A stretch of 64,000 nucleotides of DNA. Origin: CALKZN01 sp050633785 (lineage in GTDB: Bacteria > Pseudomonadota > Gammaproteobacteria > Arenicellales > Arenicellaceae). Position 1 is the stretch's first letter. Each line of letters opens with the position of its first letter. Both the position numbers and the translations under genes were made by a program. The notes under the pieces were generated by a model, which ran no database searches, was not told the origin of the DNA, and saw nothing but the letters and a program-made list of their open reading frames with translations. The DNA lies in NCBI GenBank assembly GCA_050633785.1, contig JBOEHE010000043.1, positions 1 to 64,000 on the forward strand. The letters run 5' to 3'. Below are positions 17,074 to 25,924 of the stretch, piece after piece.

Positions 17074-17879
17074 TGCTTGCTGCCTAAAGTGAACTCTCGA
17101 TAAGGAACATCCCATATATTTGGATGAGCAACACCATGTCCCCAGGTGCTATCTTCACCATAGGTGGTGCCATGATCGCTGCTCAAAATGCATAATGTCT
17201 CGCCATAGGTTTGCAGAGTGTCAAATAAGCTCGGCAGTTGTTGATCAACATAGGCAAGAGCATCAAGTTGGGTGTGAACAGAATCCTGTGTTTTGCCTTT
17301 GCTGAAGATGCAATTTGGTTGGTGCATGGCAGAAAGGTTGATAAACAACAAAAAGCGCGTGTTTTTATCAAGCTGTTGCAGACGATGCTGGGCAAGCGTT
17401 ATTTGATGAAAGGTCGAGTTTGGGTTGGTTACCCCTAATTCTAAAGACCAATGGCTTTCCATAAAAAGGTCAGGTAACACACGGCCAAGTTTGTTTTGAC
17501 GGTTGAAAAAACCCACACCACCAATACAGATCGTATGATAACCCGCTTTTCCCAAGCCTTGGATTATGGTGGCTTCTTCAGTTACCCAGGTATTTTCGCC
17601 AGTTGTAGAACTGCCTGAAAAGTCGCAAGCGAATAGGCGCTGATAGTCTTTCGGTTTGGGAATCGGGGTTGGCAAATAACCAGAAAAGAACGCGTGATGG
17701 GCGGCATAGGTAAACGTCGCTGGAGTGTGTCGTTTTTCCCACTGACCATCTGGCAATAATTGTTGCAAAAAAGGCGTGCGGCCTTGATGCATTGCCTGAT
17801 ATGCCACGTCATAACGAAGAGTGTCAAAGCTGAGAAAGATAATATTATGACTGCCAATGCAGTGGTTTGCATTAATCAT
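17070..17879 (-). CDS. STM4013-family sulfatase-fold protein
   Basis: This 269-aa protein of the alkaline phosphatase/sulfatase superfamily is much shorter than true sulfatases (usually 450 or more). Metal ligands are visible in IIFLSFDTLRYD near residue 20 and ILSSDHGTTYGED in the last third. The nucleophile region is TPATFTYAAHHAFFSGYLP; it lacks the CxPxR formylglycine motif, so a classical sulfatase mechanism is not expected. The start chosen is ATG 17879; a TTG at 17915 would overlap the upstream gene. The start lies 8 nt after the STM4014 stop. It is the central gene of the STM4011-4015-type operon. Confidence 0.85.
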   Translation of the reverse strand: MINANHCIGSHNIIFLSFDTLRYDVAYQAMHQGRTPFLQQLLPDGQWEKRHTPATFTYAAHHAFFSGYLPTPIPKPKDYQRLFACDFSGSSTTGENTWVTEEATIIQGLGKAGYHTICIGGVGFFNRQNKLGRVLPDLFMESHWSLELGVTNPNSTFHQITLAQHRLQQLDKNTRFLLFINLSAMHQPNCIFSKGKTQDSVHTQLDALAYVDQQLPSLFDTLQTYGETLCILSSDHGTTYGEDSTWGHGVAHPNIWDVPYREFTLGSKQ

Positions 17880-17887
17880 AAAACTGT

Positions 17888-19012
17888 TTAGTGTGCATAT
17901 TGGTGTAATTGCCAATCATAGCTGTTCATCCCCTTATGTTGAATATTTTGTATGAAATCACCGAAGGCATTAAGTTCTAAAACAGAATGATCTCGCAGAT
18001 TTTCATGCACTGCCAGATCAATGGCCAGCTGAAAAGAGTGAGGGAACAGGGAACTGATTTTGCGCGCAGTCTGGAGCACGCTATTCCAGTCAATTGGGTT
18101 CATCAGAGATGTCAGTTCTGAAATATCTGCTCGTTCATTGAGTAAATGCAGATTCGTGATGGGGGTTTTGCTTTTACGTAATACCAGAAAATCAGCAACA
18201 CCTGCCACCAGTAATAAACGGCAGTCGCTGTTCAGTCCACCGACTTTAGCTTTTGGCAACCAGGTTTCGCATTGAACCCCCCAGCGGCAGAGATTGTCAA
18301 TAAGAGCGGCAACCTGATTTTCGTCGTTCAGTAATTGCAAACGTAAGGTATTATAAAAACGCTGATTGCTTTGCTCTATGGTTGTCTGTGCCTGCACCCG
18401 AGACCCTTGGGTTCTCAGTGCAATAATGCCGCTGGCAGCTGAGCCGAAGCGAGTTTTTACAAAGACATTGTTAATCGAATGTCGGTGCATTTTTTCGCGT
18501 AATTCTGTATAGCTTTGAACGTCATATAAGGCGAGCGGTTGCATAATACCGTGTTTGTCGAGTTGTCGATGACACTGTTGTTTATCGAAAAACGTTAATA
18601 TATCCGGAATATGGTTTAAGCTGCCTGCGATAGGGTGTGCGTGCAGAAGTTCTTGCAAGCCTTGCAGGCGTTGTTTCAGTCCAAAATAAAACTGATGTGG
18701 AGCAATAAATTCGCCCTTTTCCAACTCTGAATTCGCTATTTGTCTGGATGAGCAGACGCCTAAGCCCGATTCTTCCGCCTCACCAATACCCTGCAGCATC
18801 AGCTCTCGAATGACAGTCAGGTTGCTCCCTGGAGATTCGATACGCAGATGAGTTTCAGGTGTGACCATATCAGGAACAATAGTTTCCCATTTGCTTTGAT
18901 AATCCAGAACGGTTGCTGAACGAAGACCTTTGTTAATAAGAGCTTGTTGAAAACCTTTTACGCGCGGGTCTTGTTCTGAGCCAACAATCAACCAATGTTT
19001 GCCCTTTGGCAT
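17888..19012 (-). CDS. STM4014-family protein, ATP-grasp-like
   Basis: This 374-aa protein shows an ATP-grasp pattern. VFVKTRFGSAASGI (Lys186 and the Gly-rich loop) is followed by ETWLPKAKVGGLNSDCRLLLVAG (Glu249 to Asp263), then LAIDLAVHE (Asp332) and VLELNAFGD (Glu346, Asn348) as the metal-binding end. ATP-grasp enzymes join a carboxylate to an amine or thiol through an acyl phosphate. The gene sits between STM4015- and STM4013-type genes in a tight operon. I recognise the family by its cluster and motifs. The ligase activity is an inference, and substrates are unknown. Confidence 0.8.
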   Translation of the reverse strand: MPKGKHWLIVGSEQDPRVKGFQQALINKGLRSATVLDYQSKWETIVPDMVTPETHLRIESPGSNLTVIRELMLQGIGEAEESGLGVCSSRQIANSELEKGEFIAPHQFYFGLKQRLQGLQELLHAHPIAGSLNHIPDILTFFDKQQCHRQLDKHGIMQPLALYDVQSYTELREKMHRHSINNVFVKTRFGSAASGIIALRTQGSRVQAQTTIEQSNQRFYNTLRLQLLNDENQVAALIDNLCRWGVQCETWLPKAKVGGLNSDCRLLLVAGVADFLVLRKSKTPITNLHLLNERADISELTSLMNPIDWNSVLQTARKISSLFPHSFQLAIDLAVHENLRDHSVLELNAFGDFIQNIQHKGMNSYDWQLHQYAH

Positions 19013-19027
19013 TATTGGAACGACTAT

Positions 19028-19960
19028 CTATTCTGACACGAAAATATAACGGTATATTTCATCATCGTCTTTGTCTTCTTCATTTTGCTCGCTCACATCA
19101 ACCGTTGCCGCCAAGCTGCTGACTTGGTCCATCATTGCTTGGGACAGATAATGATGATGTAAGTCCAGAGTGGACAAGGAGGATAGTTGATTGCACTCTA
19201 AAAGCGCTTGAGCGCCTTGATCACTGAGGTTTCCTTTTGACAAATCAAGGGTGGTGATTTTGCTGGGAATACCATTTTCAGCAATACACTGCGCCAATTC
19301 ATCACTCAGATAATAATTGCATAAGCCAAGGTAGTGCAACTTGGGGAATTGGGTTTGCAGACTATCCAGAAAAACCTTGATGTCTTGAGTGTCTATAGTG
19401 CAACCATAATCATCTTCGCCCAGCCATAGTTCCAGGTGAGTGAGTTCTGGCAGATTGGCCAGACGAACACTTTCCAGAAGGCTTTTACACATACCTCCGG
19501 TTTCCAGAATCAAACGTTGAAGTTTGTTATGCTCAATGGTTCCAAGAGACAGGCCCTCGCTGCCGCGTACCTTCAAAACTTGCAGTTCTGGAAATGCCTG
19601 ATAAATCGGTGAAATGTCAGATTGCTGAATCCATGACACTTCAGACTCTTCAAGTTGCATATCACCAATAAACAGGTTTTTTAAGTTTGGTAATGCAGCT
19701 TGGTGTTCAATCAACAGCTTGATGGCCTGGCTGCTATTTTCTTCATAGGCCTCACCCCAACAACCAATCAACAAACTGTCTATTTTTGCAACATCGGCTT
19801 GTTGAATAAACTGTTTGAAGTATTCTGGGAAGGGTAGGTCATCATCATAAGGTTCAACTGATAATCGAGTGGAAAAGTGTTCGCTATCACGTAAAGCCTT
19901 ACCCACTTGCCATGTGTAAACAGATTTGTTTGCAAATTGCTCTGTCGCTGAAAAAGTCAT
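19028..19960 (-). CDS. STM4015-family leucine-rich-repeat protein
   Basis: This 310-aa cytosolic protein has LRR-like units from about residue 80 to 285: LPNLKNLFIGDMQ, FPELQVLKVRGSEGL, LPELTHLELWLGED, FPKLHYLGLCNYYLSD, ITTLDLSKGNLSDQGAQAL and LSTLDLHHHYLS. An acidic linker (EQNEEDKDDDE) and a short conserved-looking end, YRYIFVSE, follow. It is the first gene of the five-gene minus-strand operon, 15 nt before STM4014. It could be a scaffold that presents substrates, or itself the substrate modified at its acidic C-terminal tail. Both are inference; the family assignment is good. Confidence 0.85.
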   Translation of the reverse strand: MTFSATEQFANKSVYTWQVGKALRDSEHFSTRLSVEPYDDDLPFPEYFKQFIQQADVAKIDSLLIGCWGEAYEENSSQAIKLLIEHQAALPNLKNLFIGDMQLEESEVSWIQQSDISPIYQAFPELQVLKVRGSEGLSLGTIEHNKLQRLILETGGMCKSLLESVRLANLPELTHLELWLGEDDYGCTIDTQDIKVFLDSLQTQFPKLHYLGLCNYYLSDELAQCIAENGIPSKITTLDLSKGNLSDQGAQALLECNQLSSLSTLDLHHHYLSQAMMDQVSSLAATVDVSEQNEEDKDDDEIYRYIFVSE

Positions 19961-20075
19961 AGTACTCCCTGATTCTGTATTTTGTGGTCTGTTTCTGTCC
20001 GTTTAAAGTTAAGAATACAACCTGGAAAACAAGTTGTTTCAAGAAACTGATAATAACCTTGTGAAACATCTTTTT

Positions 20076-21623
20076 CTATGAAAAAGAGCGAAATATTACG
20101 CTGTCCTTCTTTATCATTTCATCAAAATCAACATCGAAAAAATCCTCGCGTTGGTGCGCCAACCAAGCCTTTTGATAGTTGCCACGTTTGGAAAACTTGG
20201 TTTTGATCATGATTTGGGCAAAGGCATCGATTGAGTCTTTCAAATGGCTGAATGAGCGAATCTTTTTCAGGCGTTGCCAGTACATTTTGGGTCGGTTGTA
20301 GTAGGTTTTAAAGGCGCGGTCGTAAATATAGCGCAGTGTTTCATTGCTGATGCTGTCCAGTTCCATGATGGTGCCGCCGAGCTCATACTCCCACCAATCC
20401 TGTGTCAGTAGCCGCCCCTTGTGCTGGGCCCAGTCGTAGAGCTGGGTGCCGGGGTAGGGCGTGGTGATATTAAAAATAGCCAGATCTGAATCGAGTTTCA
20501 GTGCATAGTCGATGGTTTCCTGGCAGGTGTCCTCGGTTTCCCCAGGAGTGCCGAAGATAAAGGCGGAACGCACTTCCAGCCCGGCAGCTCTGGCAACCTT
20601 GACTGCCGCTTCCGTTTTCTTCAGGTCAATGTCCTTGCGTAATACTTCGAGCATTTTCTGGCTGCCGGATTCAATGCCGAACATCACTTGGTGACAACCG
20701 CCTTCTTTCAAGGCTTGCGCCATTTCAGGGCTCCAGCAGTCGGTGCGTGCGAACACACTGAAACTGACACCAACCTGGCGTTCTTTCATTAGTTTGGCAA
20801 AGTGCAGGGCATTTTTTTTCGCCACCGTGAAGGTGTCGTCATAGAACTGAATTTCCCGAATGCCATAAGTGTCGCGTAAGTGAATAATCTCTTCCACAAC
20901 CTTTTCAGCATCACGGGTTCGCAATGCCGTTTCAGCCGAATTGCAGAAGATGCATTTGCCGGGGCAACCTCGTGTCATCAACATGCTGATGGCGGGTAGT
21001 TTCCGGTAAGCTCCTACAGCGGGATAATATTTGCCCATGGGAATCAGGTGATAGGCATAAGGTGGTAACTGATTGATATCAACAGCGGCCCGTGCCGGGT
21101 TGATGACTGGGCGATTATTGCTGCGGTAGCACAGGCCAGTGATTTCTTCTTTTGCGATTCCTGTAGCCAGTTCCAGCAGGGTGTATTCACCGTCGCCGCG
21201 CACGACATAGTCGATGCTGGCATTACGCAGGGTTTCTTCTGGCAAGGCATCAGGGTGCACCCCCCCGACAACCACGGTTATCGAGTCATCGACTTGTTTG
21301 ATAAGTCGAGCTATTTGATGTGAGGTGATCGCCGTTGAGGTCATCATGGTGATGCCAACTAATGACGGTTGAATCTCGGCAATTTGTTTGGAAATGGCGT
21401 CTTCAGACAGGGAATGCAGATGAGCGTCGATGACTTGAACTTCCAAACCTGCTTCTTCTAATACAGCGCCAATGGACAACAAACTTAGTGGCGGCATAGC
21501 TCCTTTGATGCCATGCCAGACAGTACGGTCCTTGGTGATCCAGGGTGGGTTCAGCAGCACAACGGGGCCTTTTTTTTGCTGCCGTTCTTCGTGCCCTTTA
21601 TGCAAGCTGTGTTTCGAATTCAT
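20076..21623 (-). CDS. B12-binding-domain radical SAM protein
   Basis: This 515-aa protein has an N-terminal cobalamin-binding domain (about 20-170), in which the usual DxHxxG reads Asp66-Ala-His68-Leu-His-Ser with Ser replacing Gly. VVVGGVHPDALPEETL follows. The radical SAM domain has Cys220-x3-Cys224-x2-Cys227 (GCPGKCIFCNS). The C-terminal part is typical of methylases and HpnJ-like enzymes. It is the last gene of a three-gene operon, and its ATG overlaps the GT2 stop as ATGA. Class B radical SAM enzymes methylate or rearrange lipids and secondary metabolites; the substrate is unknown. Confidence 0.88.
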   Translation of the reverse strand: MNSKHSLHKGHEERQQKKGPVVLLNPPWITKDRTVWHGIKGAMPPLSLLSIGAVLEEAGLEVQVIDAHLHSLSEDAISKQIAEIQPSLVGITMMTSTAITSHQIARLIKQVDDSITVVVGGVHPDALPEETLRNASIDYVVRGDGEYTLLELATGIAKEEITGLCYRSNNRPVINPARAAVDINQLPPYAYHLIPMGKYYPAVGAYRKLPAISMLMTRGCPGKCIFCNSAETALRTRDAEKVVEEIIHLRDTYGIREIQFYDDTFTVAKKNALHFAKLMKERQVGVSFSVFARTDCWSPEMAQALKEGGCHQVMFGIESGSQKMLEVLRKDIDLKKTEAAVKVARAAGLEVRSAFIFGTPGETEDTCQETIDYALKLDSDLAIFNITTPYPGTQLYDWAQHKGRLLTQDWWEYELGGTIMELDSISNETLRYIYDRAFKTYYNRPKMYWQRLKKIRSFSHLKDSIDAFAQIMIKTKFSKRGNYQKAWLAHQREDFFDVDFDEMIKKDSVIFRSFS

Positions 21624-22357
21624 GAGGAAGAATGTTTCCCTGTTAACCGGGTCTTTAAGCTATGTATGCCTGGTTGAATATTGTACTTCAGGATGCACCA
21701 TATCGCCCACAGACCATCGCGCCAGTTGATTTTTTTTCCTTCGTCATAGGTGCGCCCATAATAAGCAATACCAACTTCATAAATACGACATTTCAGTCTG
21801 GCAACCTTGGCTGTGATCTCCGGTTCGCAGCCAAAGCCATTTTCCTCAATGTTGATGTCCTTTATGGTCTCTGCTCGAAACGCTTTGTAGCAGGTTTCCA
21901 TATCCGTCAGGCTCAGGTTCGATAGCATATTGGAAAGTAGCGTCAGCAAGCGATTGCCAACACTGTGCCAGAAAAAGAGTACCCGATGCGGGGCATCGCC
22001 TCGAAATCGAGAACCATAGACCACATCAGCGCAGTCGGACTGAATGGGGTCGACTAACAAGGGGTATTGTTGCGGATCATATTCCAGGTCAGCATCCTGA
22101 ATTATTATAATGTCGCCAGTAGCTTCAGCGAACCCTGATCGCAGTGCCGCTCCCTTGCCTTGATTGGAATCATGGCAAACCAGTTTGTTGATTTTGGGCG
22201 CTAGTTCCTTTTGCAGACGTTCTCGCGTGCCATCGTTGGAGTGATCGTCGACAACAATAATTTCTTTGTCTGGGTAAGGCGCACTAACTACGGCTTCAAT
22301 CAACGCCTCTATAGTGGCTGCTTCGTTAAAACAGGGAATTATGACAGATAATTTCAA
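21620..22357 (-). CDS. Family 2 glycosyltransferase (dolichol-phosphate-mannose-synthase-like)
   Basis: This 245-aa GT-A protein begins KLSVIIPCFNEAATIEALIEAV. It contains VVDDHSNDGTRERL, the metal motif IIIQDADLEYDPQQYP (Asp-Ala-Asp), and DMETCYKAFR in the acceptor region, all typical of DPM1-type polyprenyl-phosphate glycosyltransferases. The best start is TTG at 22357, overlapping the methyltransferase stop as TTGA, so translation is probably coupled. It would charge a lipid carrier with a sugar that a GT-C enzyme could use; such a membrane enzyme is divergently encoded next door. Confidence 0.88.
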   Translation of the reverse strand: MKLSVIIPCFNEAATIEALIEAVVSAPYPDKEIIVVDDHSNDGTRERLQKELAPKINKLVCHDSNQGKGAALRSGFAEATGDIIIIQDADLEYDPQQYPLLVDPIQSDCADVVYGSRFRGDAPHRVLFFWHSVGNRLLTLLSNMLSNLSLTDMETCYKAFRAETIKDINIEENGFGCEPEITAKVARLKCRIYEVGIAYYGRTYDEGKKINWRDGLWAIWCILKYNIQPGIHSLKTRLTGKHSSS

Positions 22358-23085
22358 CGTTCAGAGAATTCACGCTTTTGAGCTATGAGCAGGATATTTT
22401 TGCCGATTGGCGGAGTCACAACAGATTCAAGGCTTTTGCTTACAGGGAACACTAAGCTATCGTAGAGCATTACTGTAAATGGGTTCAAGTTTTTCTTCAA
22501 CACAACCATCGCAACATACCACGGGATAATGCCAGATATATCCACATAACGCGCCTGAATAATTTTGAAACTGACATTCTGCACCAATTCAATCAGCTCA
22601 TTTTTGTGATAGCGGCGATAGTGACCGATGCGTTTGTCAAAATCACTGTATAACCAGCGAAGTGCAGGCACATAAATCAACAGAAAGCCATTGTCTTGCA
22701 AGCAGCGATGTACTTCTTCAAGTTCTTTACGGTCATCTTCAATATGTTCAAGAACATTGATATAGACCATTGAGTTAAATGCGCCTTCATAGCTGCTATC
22801 CCTGGGGTTGATAGTGCCGTGAATTGCCGCAAAACTCTCGGCATCATTGAATTTCTGTTTCAGTTTGACGTGCATAGCATCGGAGGGCTCAAATGAGGTA
22901 AGTGAACTGATAGATTCATTCAAAAGCTGCGAAGTCAGATTGCCCTGACCGGCCCCTACCTCACAGACATGCTCGCCCAGATAGGGTCTGAACTCACGCA
23001 TCAGCCATTCATTTTGATTTTTAGCCGCTTCCATGGCGTGCAAATCCACACCCGAATAGTCATTTGCTTTATTATTAGTGCCCAT
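22354..23085 (-). CDS. Class I SAM-dependent methyltransferase
   Basis: This 243-aa protein has the classical motif I VCEVGAGQGNLTSQLL, acidic loop SFEPSDAMHVKLKQ, and motif FNSMVYINVLEHIEDDRKELEE with a glycine-poor post-II region. It resembles methyltransferases often found beside or fused to DPM1-like glycosyltransferases. A hydrophobic stretch near the C-terminus (GIIPWYVAMVVLKK) may touch the membrane. It is first in the operon with GT2 and the B12-radical SAM enzyme and divergent from the GT-C/TPR gene by 51 bp. The substrate is unknown; a lipid-linked sugar is plausible. Confidence 0.87.
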   Translation of the reverse strand: MGTNNKANDYSGVDLHAMEAAKNQNEWLMREFRPYLGEHVCEVGAGQGNLTSQLLNESISSLTSFEPSDAMHVKLKQKFNDAESFAAIHGTINPRDSSYEGAFNSMVYINVLEHIEDDRKELEEVHRCLQDNGFLLIYVPALRWLYSDFDKRIGHYRRYHKNELIELVQNVSFKIIQARYVDISGIIPWYVAMVVLKKNLNPFTVMLYDSLVFPVSKSLESVVTPPIGKNILLIAQKREFSER

Positions 23086-23136
23086 GTGTAATACCGTGAG
23101 TCAACGTCTTCTGCTGTATCTCGCAACTGATAAAGA

Positions 23137-25158
23137 ATGAGCCTAATAAAATTTACCCAAGGAGAAAAGACCTCTTTACCTGTTTTTTTAAAGATCCTGT
23201 TGCTTTGCAGCGCAGTCCTTGTAGTTTACTTGCCTTCCACACAAAATGGATTTATCTGGGATGACGACCATCATGTCGGCAAGGCTCCCGAGTTTTATGC
23301 AGATGGACTCGCTGCTGGCTTGAAAGAGATTTGGCTCAACCCACTGGCAACCGCACAGTATTACCCCGTAGTGTGGTCGAGCTTTTTGCTTGAACATCAC
23401 TTCTGGCAACAGAACCCGCTGGGCTATCACATTGTTAATATCTTGTTGCATATAGCTGTGGCGATACTTCTGTGGTTGGTTCTGTGTCATTTGGGGGTGC
23501 CCTGGCCATTTGCTGTTGCCGCCTTGTTTGCACTGCATCCGGTCAATGTCGAATCGGTCGCCTGGGTCAGCGAGCGCAAAAATGTCTTGTCTGGTTTATT
23601 TTATATGGCTTCGATGCTGACTTTTCTGAAATGGCACTGCAAAAAACAGATAAACGCGCCCAATCAGTCCAATGTATTCTATTTCCTGTCGGCTTTGCTG
23701 TTTATGCTTGCTTTGGGCAGCAAAACCATAACGGCGACGTTACCCTTTGTGATTATGTTGCTTTTATGGTGGAAACACAGCCTGGATAGAATGGTATTCC
23801 TGCGATTGGTGCCCTTTATTCTAGCCGGAGTTGGCATGGGCTGTTTAACCATCTGGATGGAACAGGGGCATGCAGGAGCTATCGGTGAAGCCTGGGACTT
23901 GTCGTTTGTTGAGAGAAGTCTTATAGCCGGTCGGGCAATCTGGTTTTATAGTGAAAAGTTGATTCTGCCCCTGAATCTCACATTTATTTATCCTCGTTGG
24001 CAAATCGACCCCTCAGTGCTCTGGCAGAGCCTGTTTCCATTGGGTGTATTTATTGTTGTGCTGTTGCTTTGGGCAAACAGAGAAAAAATCGGGCGAGGCC
24101 CATTGGCTGCTTTTTTGATTTATTGTGGCACGCTTTTTCCGGCCTTGGGATTTCTCAATGTGTTTCCCATGCAATTCTCGTTCGTTGCGGATCACTTTCA
24201 ATATCTGGCTTCGGCGGCTATGCTTGCTTTGTTGGTCAGTGTGGTGCACCGTTTAGCGTTCAGGCTGGATAAGCGTATTGCTGGTTTGGCTTTTCTGGCG
24301 ATGATTGTTTTTTACGCCATTAACAGTTGGGGCTTACAGGCGCAGTACAAGAACCAGACTACTCTTTGGCTGGCTACGATCGATAAGAACCCCAATGCCT
24401 GGATTGCCCATGGAAATCTCGGGGCGATGTATCTGAATGAAAAACGCTATCCCGAAGCGATTGAATCGTTGTCCAAAGCGATAGAACTGAATCCTAAACA
24501 TATTATCCCCTTTAACAACCTCGCCAGACTGTATTTGAATCTGGCGAAAACATACACGCAAACAGAGCAGGAAAAAAATTCCAAACATCTGGAGCAGGCA
24601 CTGAGCTACGGTATGCGTGCTATTGAGTTAGGGGATGCGGAGAGGGAATATTTTATAACCAAACGAATCAAACCAAGGGTTGCTCAAGACCATTTGGACA
24701 GTCATTTGATTGTCGGTGATGCCAGGCGTCACCAAGGGCATAATGACGCGGCTAAAGCTAATTATGAGGCCGTGCTGTCTTTAAGTCGCCACAATACCGA
24801 TGCCTTCAATCGGCTTGGGGCTTTGGCATTGGGCAGCAAAGACAATCTCAAAGCGTTGAAGTTCTTTAAAAAATCCTTATCTGTCAAGCCCGGGCAGTTT
24901 GATTCTTTGTATAATCTGGGGGTGGTGCACTATCGATTGGGCCAACTGCAACAGGCCGAAGCAGCTTTGAACCAAGCGTTGTTATTCGGCGCATCTGAGG
25001 GCTTTGTTTTGCCGCACTATTATCTTGGCCTGATTGATCTCAAACAGGGAAGGCTGGAACCCGCCAGTGATCATTTTGAAATCGTGGCCATGAAGATGCC
25101 GCAGCACGCTATCGGGCACAAAGCATTGGATCAAATGCTGAATATTGAGATGAATTAA
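23137..25158 (+). CDS. Polytopic GT-C-like membrane protein with C-terminal TPRs (TMTC-like)
   Basis: This 673-aa protein starts with about ten membrane segments (residues 20-415) holding the GT-C signature NGFIWDDDHHV, an acidic motif after the first helix, and the ALHPVNVESVAWVSERKNVLSG loop of TMTC/DUF1736 proteins. From about residue 420 come tetratricopeptide repeats (AWIAHGNLGAMYLNEKRYPE, FDSLYNLGVVHYRLGQLQQA). Such enzymes are thought to glycosylate proteins or glycans from polyprenyl-phosphate sugars at the periplasmic face. The divergent DPM1-like gene could make its donor. Transferase activity is inferred from the fold. Confidence 0.83.
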   Translation: MSLIKFTQGEKTSLPVFLKILLLCSAVLVVYLPSTQNGFIWDDDHHVGKAPEFYADGLAAGLKEIWLNPLATAQYYPVVWSSFLLEHHFWQQNPLGYHIVNILLHIAVAILLWLVLCHLGVPWPFAVAALFALHPVNVESVAWVSERKNVLSGLFYMASMLTFLKWHCKKQINAPNQSNVFYFLSALLFMLALGSKTITATLPFVIMLLLWWKHSLDRMVFLRLVPFILAGVGMGCLTIWMEQGHAGAIGEAWDLSFVERSLIAGRAIWFYSEKLILPLNLTFIYPRWQIDPSVLWQSLFPLGVFIVVLLLWANREKIGRGPLAAFLIYCGTLFPALGFLNVFPMQFSFVADHFQYLASAAMLALLVSVVHRLAFRLDKRIAGLAFLAMIVFYAINSWGLQAQYKNQTTLWLATIDKNPNAWIAHGNLGAMYLNEKRYPEAIESLSKAIELNPKHIIPFNNLARLYLNLAKTYTQTEQEKNSKHLEQALSYGMRAIELGDAEREYFITKRIKPRVAQDHLDSHLIVGDARRHQGHNDAAKANYEAVLSLSRHNTDAFNRLGALALGSKDNLKALKFFKKSLSVKPGQFDSLYNLGVVHYRLGQLQQAEAALNQALLFGASEGFVLPHYYLGLIDLKQGRLEPASDHFEIVAMKMPQHAIGHKALDQMLNIEMN

Positions 25159-25583
25159 AGCTGCTTATTGTCGGCTTCTGGCACAATGGGTTCCAGTTTC
25201 ATGCGGCCATCTGGCATGGTCTTAAACAGACGATAAGACTGCGCAGCCACCATGCCGCCCAATTGGGCATTGGCGCGAATTTGCACAGAGGCCTGGATTT
25301 TTTTCGCCTGATTTTTCAACCCCTGTCCTTCATTGACCAGCACAATGCCGTCGCCATAGCCTGAAGAGTCCTGGCGATCCGAGTCAAGTTTGATAATTTC
25401 CAGACCATTGGCATTCAACACTGACACCTGCTGAGTTGTGATAAACCGGGCATGCACGCCGCCATCTTTCACCACGATCTCGGTTTGCTGCAAACGGTTT
25501 TGCAGGTTGAAAACGGTTATCACCAGAGCGATGATAATACTGCTGGAAAGAAGGTTGAAGATGCTTTGGAACTTCATTCTCAT
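25155..25583 (-). CDS. Membrane-anchored protein of unknown function
   Basis: This 142-aa protein has one N-terminal membrane anchor (IFNLLSSSIIIALVITVFNL), a short coiled linker (QNRLQQTEIVV) and a small beta-rich periplasmic domain (ARFITTQQVSVLNANGLEIIKL). It converges with the GT-C/TPR gene, and their stop codons overlap (TTA/TAA at 25155-25158). I recognise no family. Codon use and an intact anchor make it likely to be real. Confidence 0.65.
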   Translation of the reverse strand: MRMKFQSIFNLLSSSIIIALVITVFNLQNRLQQTEIVVKDGGVHARFITTQQVSVLNANGLEIIKLDSDRQDSSGYGDGIVLVNEGQGLKNQAKKIQASVQIRANAQLGGMVAAQSYRLFKTMPDGRMKLEPIVPEADNKQL

Positions 25584-25924
25584 GACTCCTGTTGTGGTTG
25601 ACTAATGTAGGTGAGATGACACCATTTTATGACTTGAAAGTGACAATGGATAGTGTTTAAGTGGGTAGCTTATCGTTTAGCTGTTGCAATACCGTATGCA
25701 GCAATAGTGACTTTTTGAAAAACACTCTTTGAGAGTGTATGATGAAAAGCAATTCAGATGCATTAACGCAAGGCTGTCTGATCGTGCAAAAAATGCCCAG
25801 TAGAGTGTTCTTCTGTTAACAGCCGTTTTTGGGGGTTATGTGTCAATTCGCTTATGCTCCATAAATTTGTCTTGTTCAGGCATGATCTGGAGTGATGTAT
25901 AGCCTGTCGTATCGGGGGAATGTG
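25584..25924. other. Intergenic region with short inverted repeat
   Basis: These 341 bases lie upstream of the beta-propeller-like protein and hold divergent promoters. The only clear structure is ACACTCT (25722-25728) / AGAGTGT (25732-25738) around TTG, a 17-nt dyad that may be an operator. Confidence 0.4.
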
